From the NCBI GenBank assembly GCA_949317995.1, contig OX439037.1, forward strand, positions 55,816,576 to 55,880,575: DNA of 64,000 nt. Direction: 5' to 3'. The first letter of the stretch is position 1, and each line of letters begins with the position of its first letter. A model generated the notes under the pieces. The model was not told the origin of the DNA. It made no database searches and saw only the letters and a program-made list of their open reading frames with translations. This stretch comes from Acholoe squamosa. Lineage: Eukaryota; Annelida; Polychaeta; Phyllodocida; Polynoidae. Shown one piece after another: positions 47,159 through 57,688 of the stretch. The position numbers were made by a program, and so were the translations under genes.

Positions 47159-50100
47159 CTAGCTGATATCTTTCTTGAGGTCCTCAGCAAACTCTGCCTT
47201 TATCTTTGGGACTAGCTCAGGTTTATAAAGGACATCCAAAGCTGTCATAGCCAGAGCCTTGGCCTGATTTAAGGTGTAGGGCTGGGCCTCATCCTTACCT
47301 GAGGATTTATAGAGAAAAGAAATTTATTATTTGACAATTGTAATTCTTTTATTGATGAATTTAAAGATGTGTTTTATGTATATATGATAAAATGATTATA
47401 TTATACAGTAGCCACAACTACAACAAACAAAATACGTTTCTATTCAACATTATTTTTTATTACTTTGTAAAGTAGTACAACATATCACGACGGTTTGACC
47501 CTTTTGGATTTAAAGATTATAACCTGAATAAGAAAACAAGTTTAGCAAATAGAACTATATGCTGGTGAAACCTCTACATCCCACTTGGCATAAAAACGTG
47601 TTTTTTTAACGTTAAAAAAAAACGTTTTTATTGGTTTTCCTATTGGTTATTTAGTTGAAAATTGGTTAAAAAAACTTATTTTGGTATGTTGATTAAACTA
47701 TAAGCCTAACTCCAGGGGGAGACTAAGGCTGGGGATGATTGAAGATGGTCAATTCTATAAAGTCTACATAATGGAAACAAGACAGACTCTTTCAACTATA
47801 ATTAATACTTATATTGTCCACAAACAGTACAAAGCCTCAAATACAATATGATAGTCACAAGTCAGCAGTAATAATTGAATATACCTGACCCTGCACAAAC
47901 CACCCACCAAAAATGGAGCTCTATGGCTTACCTTCCTGGCTGACTGGTCTCTGGTGCAAAAGTGACCAGTGGTCAGTTATACAGTCCCAACCAGCCTGCC
48001 TGCCTAGGTCACATGACCTCCAGCCCTACAGGTGGAGCCACAAGAGGGTGATGTAATGTTACCCGGTGGTTCCCGCCCATAGGGGTTCCCGTCACAGCAT
48101 CTTAAGTTTCCATATTGTGATGGGTATAACTACCCGATACAAGTGGGATGTTAATACAACAACGGCAAAAATAGCCGCCTCCCATTGTTTTAATATCATG
48201 TCCTATCATAAAGAAAGACACAAACCTGTGGCCACTGTAAACTCTCGGGTGTGGTTCATGGCTGTGGTGCCAATGTAGAACATAGGGTGAATGGAAGGCA
48301 CCACATGCGACACATTACCCATGTCAGTACTGCCAGTAGCTTGGTTCATCAACGCAGCATTTCGGCAGAACTCTATACCAAGGCCAGAGGCATTAGCGTC
48401 ATACAGGGAAGCCATTGTCTCATTTGTGATCATGTTTTCATATGCACCTGGCAGCCATTCAAGTTCAACCTAAAAGTTAGGTAAGTTCAATTAAGTGAAA
48501 TATGACATAATGATTATGTTTGAGTATTATAATGATTTTAGAGAGCTAATTTTGTGGAAAAGGATTTAGGAGTGGTATTTCTCAATGCAATTAGGGATGA
48601 TAGTCTGATTTTGTAGAGCAGTTTGAGTAAAACCAAAAATATGATATTACAAGTGCATGGGGGGATGGATAACTGTAAACGAAAGTAAGTTTTCACCTGG
48701 CACCCAGTAGCAGTAGCAGCTGCCTCGAAGCACTTGGCCATCTTGGCCTTAAGGACTTCCAGTTCACCCATAGTTGGAGCTCGGATGTAATACTCCATGG
48801 CAGTCACCTCAGGGATGATATTGGGTTTGGCCCCACCATTTGTAATTACACCTGCATGTGAATTTAAAAAGTCATACAATTATGCTGTCAGAGGTTTATT
48901 GTGCATTTAAAGAAATTAAGGTAGGACTGGCCACAAAAGCCAAAGGCATGTAGAGGTATTAACTTCCATGAATAGTATGAAAGTAACGCCTAAATAAGTG
49001 ATTAATCCTTTAGATCTTGTTGATATGCAGCCCTCTGTAGGGGTAAGTGAAATCAATAACCTTACCATGAACTCTCCAGTCTGGCTTCATCTGCTGCCTC
49101 AAACACGACACGTTATTGTAAGCCATCACTGCAGCATCTAGTGCATTCAGGCCCATCCAGGGGGCGCCTGCGGCATGACTAGCCTTACCCTTGAAGGTAA
49201 TGTTCAACCTGCAAATATTGTATTAACTGGATTTAGGAACCCTTTCCAGGTACTGTTTGTTCTTCCCATGATGTTTGCTTTAGGATTCAGATCATAATGT
49301 TAAATCTGAGCTCATGGATTACATTACAGCTATGGATATATTTCATGCAGATTCTCGACTACAAATACTGGTATCAATCATAGCTTTTTTGTTTTTTAAA
49401 TCAAGGTGGTTTGGCAAATGTCTCTATTATTTGGAAATTGCCAAGTGTTAAATCAGATTTAGATCTACAGGGGATCTTTAGTCATAGGCGTAGCAAAGCT
49501 AGTTAGCGGAATCTGGCTGCAGGTGGTGGCGTTAAGTGTCAAGGAATCGGCCTTAGTTTTAAATATGCCCTAGAAAGGTTAAATTCATGGTCAGTTCTAC
49601 TTCTAATTGCTATATCAATTGATGTCTTAAGACTTACACCTCCATGGCAAACTTGATGGGTCTACTATAAGTGATGCGGAATGGGTGGACCATCATGGCT
49701 AGATGAAGGTCTCTGAAGGCCTCTGCTTTAAGAAGATCTATCTTGCCCCCAGTCCCACCCTCCTCTGCAGGACTGCCTAATACCGTCACCTTGCCAAGAA
49801 ATAGAACAAGCAAGCGTAGTTCTTTCAAGCAATGTCATAAAATAGATAGTCTACTGACTTTAAGGAACGAGTCAAGTTTGGCTTTGAAAGTTTCTGTCCA
49901 AAATATCATTTCAGAGAAAAACATCTTGACAGCAAGCACTGAAAGAGTGTATCATGATGCCCTGATTGCTATTATGCACTCTTTCTCAGCAACAATCAGG
50001 AATATGGATCTAAAAGTTGTGTTAAATGTGTTGTGTATTTATCCAAGTCTTTACTTTCTCCGGGTTCCTTAATAGTTAGCAGCGCCACCTACAGGGACTT

Positions 50101-53100
50101 TATGAAAACAACTACAGCAAGTGGCGAATGGCAATTTTTCGATCGACTTCTCTGCTTGTCCGTTTGTTCTTGATCGATAACTACCTTAAATAATGAACTG
50201 AAGTGGAAATAACTGTGAGTATGACTATGACTAAGGGTTAATCCACCTATTCCAGCTTACTTTATCACAAAAGAGGTAGAAGAAATAGGAGAAAAGTCGG
50301 TCGTTTTAGGCCCTTTACCCCCTCCCCATAGGCGGCTGCTGTTTACAATATTACGTTAAACTTGAAAAGGCAAGATATTTTCGCTTAGAAATAGCAATAA
50401 TAAATAAAAAATAGGATGGTTAACTAAACTTCCTTGGTTGAACACAATGACAACTGAAAAAGGCAAAAATTATTTTTTATTTTTATTCAAGAACGTAAAA
50501 GCACATTCCCCCCACTCCCGATCCGAAGAATGAGGTCAAAGTTTTCAACTTCAAGCTTGTTACCATGGAAACGGTTATCGTTGAAACCAAACTTTGACTC
50601 GTGATAAGACCTTTTATACTCTAAATCCTGTTCTGTTGTAGTCAGGAATTAGCTGGTACTAGATAAGGGTGAAATGTATCTGCAGTAACTGATGGATGCC
50701 TGAAAATTCCTCAGAGGTGTCGTTCCTATTTCTAATGTTCAATCTAGAAGTTTATCATCAACTCATTTGTGTGATGAGAATTAGGAGATAGTTGTGTCCC
50801 ACAACTAAGGTCATGCTAACTCTGGGGTAATTATGGAAATAGCCTCACTACTAAGCGGGGCCACAGTGCATTTAATGGTCAGAAACGCTCGACTTGCAAG
50901 TTTAATTTTGGGTTGAATGGAAATACAGAGCGAGAGCACTAAAACTAGCTTCCATCACCTAATTAGAGAAACGTATCAAGCCTAATGGTGGGCCGGGAGG
51001 AATATGTGGCCAGATGAGGGAAAACATGCCTCCAGAGGGGAAATTGTTTTTCAAGTTTTAAGTGACAGGCTTTAAAATGAGATATCCTGAGCAAAAAATA
51101 TCCCTGGTAGTTTTGCTGTAATTGCTTGTCAAACATAGCTTGCAATGTGCAAATGTAAATTGAAAATTAGCTCTAAATGTGTTATATCCTATCATAAATA
51201 CTTATAATGAAAAAAAAAATACAGTTTTGTGGAAAAATAACCAAATAAATGTGATATTTATATTATAAAATTGGTTCTAGAGGGAATTTTTGAGCTCTCT
51301 CTTCAGTTCTGAGTTCCTGAAGGGATTTCCAAAAACAGTTGTTGCAAAATTTCCCATTTGGAATTGTGGGGCGGTTTCCATGGCAACCAGAAATTGCCAT
51401 ATATGTCAATTTTCTATGTTACCATGGCAACAAACATTCCTTTTGCATTCCAAATATAGAACGTTTTCAATGAAGATGGAAAAATTCTAAGCATACCACT
51501 GGATTCCCCATCAAAACTTGGTATAAAGTATTTTTTGACTTATTTTTCAGTGTTGTACCCACATATTGCCCCCTGGTGGTCAAAGCCAGTACTAAAAATA
51601 CCCCCTGGAGGCACGTTGGCCCACATATGGTCAAATGCACCGAAATGGGGTCACAGGGGGACATTTTATGAAAATATTATAAATGCCAATTTCAGCATTA
51701 ATTCAATTTTATAGCATTGAATCCTATGGGATTCTGGTCCAAGTAGGCTCATTTTTGGGAGCATGGTTTATCTAATTTCTTATAGCCATATTCATATTTC
51801 ATTTATTATCAATGATGCTGGGCCTTGTCTCTCTACATTAGTAATCTATTATAGCCATATTATTGTAATTCTGGATGTTAAAGGCATAATAGATTGTGTG
51901 GCACGTATGGTTCCATGTGGCATGTATGGTTCCATGCCACTTATAACTGTCTTATATCAAAAGTAGTTGGTAGAATCTTTTCCTAATTTATGTCATGAAG
52001 ACATTACATATAGAGAATATTGTAAAAAAAAAATTTCACTAGTATGCTATTTGACTATCAGAGGACCTTGAGGGTATTTGGCACGTATGGTTCCCTCAAA
52101 ACTACCCCAAAGTTAATTTAATTCACATGAATCTAGATAAAAGGTTATTTGTTTAATCTACCAATTTCTTTTCCTTTCCATCTTAAAGTAAACATATAAG
52201 GTATTCTCATTATGGTTTTAACCTTGTTTATGCAGTGCCATCCAGCTGGTATAACAGAATATAAAGTGTGGCACATATGGTTCCCTTTTAGCTACACCAC
52301 AGGGTTATTGCAAGAAGCTTCAATAGATAGGAGGTGAAACTCAGAGCTTTACCTATGGACACAGTGTAACAGCCCCCCCCCTCTACCCCCCCTTCAAAGT
52401 AGGCTCCCTTTTGTGTTCAGTATTGAGTCCTATGTAGGATAAGGGGGTTTATAGAGATGTCAGGAATCTTTATCAGAGTGATATCAAATGGAAACAAGGG
52501 GCCACCTATACCAGAAAATCCTGCTGAATCCAGAATTTGTGATCTTGATTCTCAAAATTTGACCAAAGGTACCTAAAAAGGAGGTTTGATGATGAGAATA
52601 TTTTAAAAATGTACAAAAGTTATATTGAAAATGATTGGAACTATTTATAGATGCAACATGCTAATCAAAGTCAATACCTGAATCTACATATCCTAATGTG
52701 TGCCTATCTCAACCTGACAAGTACTCTACCTGTGTATGGCTCTGCCTCTCCCACATACTGCCTATCCCTTAGTCTACCTATCACTCATACTACCTATCCC
52801 TTGAAACATCTAGAGTTTAATTAGGTTTTCTCTCAAATGGCTTAAAGGATTAAAGTTTACCCTTCACCTTTGTACCTAATTTTCTCTGTACATTCTTACC
52901 ATTAGTCTACCTATCCTCAATCTGCCTATCATTCACTTTACCTATCCCTCATAGTGACTATCCCCCAAATATGCACATCCCTCATATTTGACTGGCACAT
53001 CTGTGATATTACCTAGCACCAATGTATCTTTTGAATATGCTCACCTTACAAGGTACCCTCTGTACCTATCTCTTAAACTGTTTATTACCTATCCTCCTTG

Positions 53101-56100
53101 CTACCCATCCTCTTCAATACCTATCCCTCAAGCTCACTTTATAGCTTTCCTACCTATCACAGCTTGATCAGCTGGGATAGCTCACATCCAACCTTCATTT
53201 TGATCTCTTAGTCAACCTATCCCCTAAGGAACAAATTTAACAGTCTACCTCACACATACATCTACCTATTGCTCATGCTATATATCATTGAGGTTACCTA
53301 TCCTTCAGGCTGCCTATCCTTCATGGTCTAATGATAGCCATGGTGAGGCATTTTAGAAAAGCATGATAATTCAATGGCCTGAGGGATATGTAAGGTAAAC
53401 ATGAGTGATATGCAGACTTGAGGATAGGTACAATGAGCGATAGGTATATTTCACAAGGCATAGACTATAAGAGCTACTATAAAGGTAGAAAGAATAGCAT
53501 ACAAGGTGAGAGATACATAGATAGCTGGTTAGGTAGGCAGAGGGCTATATACCATGAAGGATAGGCAGCCTGAAGGATAGGTAACCTCAAGGATATATAG
53601 CATGAGTGATCAGTAGATGTATGCTTGAGGTAGACTGTTGGATTTGTTCTTTAGGGGATAGGTTGACTAAGAGATCATAACAAAGGTTGGATGTGAGCTA
53701 TCCCAGCTGATCAAGCTGTGATAGGCAGGAAAGCTATAAAGTGAGCTTGAGGGATAGGTATTGAAGAGGATGGGTAGCAAGGAGGATAGGTAATAAACAG
53801 TTTAAGAGATAGGTACAGAGGGTACCTTGTAAGGTGAGCATATTCAAAAGATACATTGGTGCTAGGTAATATCACAGATGTGCCAGTCAAATTTGAGGGA
53901 TGTGCAGATTTGGGGGATAGTCACCATGAGGGATAGGTAAAGTGAATGATAGGCAGATTGAGGATAGGTAGACTAATGGTAAGAATGTACAGAGAAAATT
54001 AGGTACAAAGGTGAAGGGTAAACTTTAATCCTTTAAGCCATGTGAGGGAAAACCTAATTAAACTCTAGATGTTTCAGGGGATAGGTAGTATGAGTGATAG
54101 GCAGACTAAGGGATAGGCAGTATGTGGGAGAGGTAGAGCCATACGCAAGCAGAGTACTTGTCAGGTTCGGATAGGCAAACATTAGGATATGTAGATTGAG
54201 GTACTGACTTTGATTAGCATGTTGCATCTATAAAAAGTTCCAATCATTTTCAATATAACTTTTGTACATTTTTAAAATATTCTCATCATCAAACCTCATT
54301 TTTAGGTACCTTTGGCCAAATTTTGAGAATCAAGACCACAAATTTTGGATTCAGCAGGATTTTCTGGTATAGGTGGCCCCTTGTTTCCATTTGATATCAC
54401 TCTGATAAAGATTCCTGACATCTCTATAAACCCCCTTATCCTACATAGGACTCAATACTGAACACAAAAGGGAGCCTACTTTGAAGGGGGGGTAGAGGGG
54501 GGTGGCTTGCACTATAGGACTCTATGGAGTAACATATCCTAGGGAACCTATACTATTCTTGGTTATTGTACCTAGCTTTTTAGAAATAAAAGGAATGGTT
54601 GTTATAATGGTTAAATATAATAACATAGGTTATGGCACATTAATAGATCAAAAAATGGCTCACTTCTCATGGAAATTTTGTTTTCTATTGAGGATTAAAT
54701 TGTAGAAATAGAGAAAACATGCCAAAGTACCCCCAGAATATACCATATATCACAGGCTGCTGCTCTAGATATTGCTTATAGGTGGGTAAAAGTAGGGTAA
54801 ACATGAAAGCTATTTATTGGCATGATCCAATGGAAATGGTAGAATTGAAATGTATTTAGTTTTTAATCCAATTTACCCCCTTCCCATAAAGAAATATCAG
54901 TTTGCCCCCCATTTCGGTGCAATTGACCATATGCTTATCATCAAATTCCCAAGCCAATCTAGGCTCCTATCTGACTGTGGCATTTACAACACGAAGTGTT
55001 ATAAATCCAATGACTAAGTCAGTATTTTGAGCTATACACCTGCATTTTATAGTTATGATCTTGTAACTCACTGTCATCAGAGTCATTGGGGGGGGGGGGG
55101 TACGCAGTCACCTTGAACCATCGACTTCTAGGCCAAAAGCCAATTCTCTCTATCCCCCTGACGTAATGGTGTGATGTGACTGTTTATAAATTATGTGGGA
55201 ATCTTTTCTTAAGATCACCAGGTCTTGACAAAGTTTGGCGGCCTAGGCATAGCACCCCCCCCCCCTCAATCCTCTAGCTGTTATTGGGGTGGACGAATCC
55301 ACCCTGTACTCCCCCATTTACCTATGAAAACTAGTTAGACATACATGCAAACCGGGCATGCAAAAAGCCAATAGAAAAGGCTTGCCCAGGTCCCCAGGGA
55401 AGGGATGTGCCATCATGGTAAAGTCTACCGGCCGGAATTCTTCAAACATTTCGACCTTCCCTCCGCCACCCTCCTCTGCAGGTGTCCAAACCACTGTCAC
55501 CTGATGGACAAAACGACGGTTAACCATTTCAGGGGGGGGGGGGGTATAGAAAACGTCATAATGCACCAATACAGTCTTGGGTGATGTTCAAATGCAGGGT
55601 GATGATTCATGAGTGCATTAACTCTACGTGATGTGTTTTCACAAAATCAGGCATATATCGTATTTTTTAGCTGAGATGATCGGGTTTAGAGGCAAAAGTC
55701 GTGAATTTTAATAATTTCACTGATATAGAATTAATAATAATATATCTATCATAAGTGACAAGGTCTGCGAATATTGGTCGTAGTGCACGGTGCAATAAAC
55801 CCCCATTTCCCTGTACATTAAGCTGCACTGATTAGGGGCATAAATGAGTCGAGTTTTGCTAAATTGACGAGGTCTTCACATTTTCTTTTTCATACTTTCC
55901 TTAGCAACCTCACATATCTCTTGACCCTATAAAATTATTTTCACCGGAACCTCCTGTAACTCTAAAACACTCCCTGAATTCCAATATTTTTGACAGCAAA
56001 TGGCAAAGAAGCGCAAGGGACATTTACTCAGGTGATTGGCTATAGTGTTCAAAAAAGTATTTCAAGATTAGCCTAAACCATGATTCCCGGGGATATAGTA

Positions 56101-57599
56101 ACTAGGATTTATAATTAAAAAGGAAGATTCAGAAATGAAAATAACAGAAAATAAAGATATTCTGATTGCAACGATCTCAATTCTTCACATAAATGCAATA
56201 ACCTCAATATCCATCTAGGCCGACACATCACATAACATAGCGTTGGCTTGTCTTAGCCCTGGTATAATAGATTTGCCAAGCAGCATTTCATGCTTTATAC
56301 GTATCAACACACTACTGAGTCCTAGTGGCCAGTGCTCGACTGGATCAAATGCTGTAAGACAGAGGAAAATCAGTAAGAATCCAAGTATTCATTTTTATTT
56401 TATGTGAATAACTTCTTCCCATAGAGATAGCATTGCAGGGCCGATCGCCACACCCCCAGTGGCGTAACGTGTGCCGATCCACCACAGCTGCCGATCCACC
56501 ACTGCAGCCTCGTTCCGGGCGCATGTAAACATTCAAAATGGCGGACCACCGCTAGTACGGGGAACTACGGTACCGGATTTTGTTAATTTTCAGTTAATTA
56601 AACACTCTAAAAACAAAATAAATATAGAACTAAACTCCCCTGGTGTCCTCAGTGGCCGATCCACCCCTCGGGGGGTCTCCCCCGATGGCGTTAGACCGCC
56701 CCTCGTGGTGGATCGGCCACCTCGTACACCACGGTCGTTTAGTTCTATCTATATCTGCTCTACTGCTGAGGTGTATCAGCATCAAATCTATTTTCATGAT
56801 TGCTTTTAGTGGGGTGGACTGTAAAGGTCAATCTAACTTAGCAGTGTTGCTGCACTTAAGAGGTCTACAGCGATGGTACAAGTAGGGTAATTCAAACTAA
56901 GTATGAAAGCATACTTACCTATTTTCTTATTTTCACATCTCCTTCTATATTGCTTACAAAAGACTTTTCAATTCCCATAGACACCTATTCTATTCTCGAT
57001 TAGAACAATATCGTTGGGTAATGTAAAAGTAGCATTTTTATAAAATCGTTTTATTAAACCCTACACATATGTTTGGAAAAGATGTATATTTGTGCCGGCA
57101 GTTGAGGCCCCATGCCCGGGGCCCCATGCTAATAACGAAGCTCATGAAAGGTTCAAGGATAAGTAGACCATAAGTTGGCAGGGGAACGGTAATAACTCTA
57201 TCAGCACTTAAAACATCCTTGTCAGCACTTAAGGGAGTGGTCATTATTTATCAACGGGGGGGTGGTGGATTTCTGCGCGAATGCACAAAAAAAAATTATG
57301 CCCACCCCTCAACAGCAGTCAAATTTTTTTGCCCCCCCCCCCGCCCGTAGTTGCAGAGAATTTTCGCCCCCTCTTTGATCTATAGTAGCACGCATGCTTT
57401 TTTTGCTAAAAAAAAAAAAAAAAAAAGGGGTGTGATTTTTTTTCAAGAAGGGTCAAATTCTTTTTAGCCCCCCCCGCCTCGGGAGGGGTCTGAAATTGTT
57501 ATGCTCCCCCCTCAAACCCACCACGCCCTGTTGATGAATAATGACCACTCCCTAAACATCCTCTATCAAGCGTCTTCATATAAAGGTGATGTGAACCGT

Positions 57600-57688
<89 letters not shown>

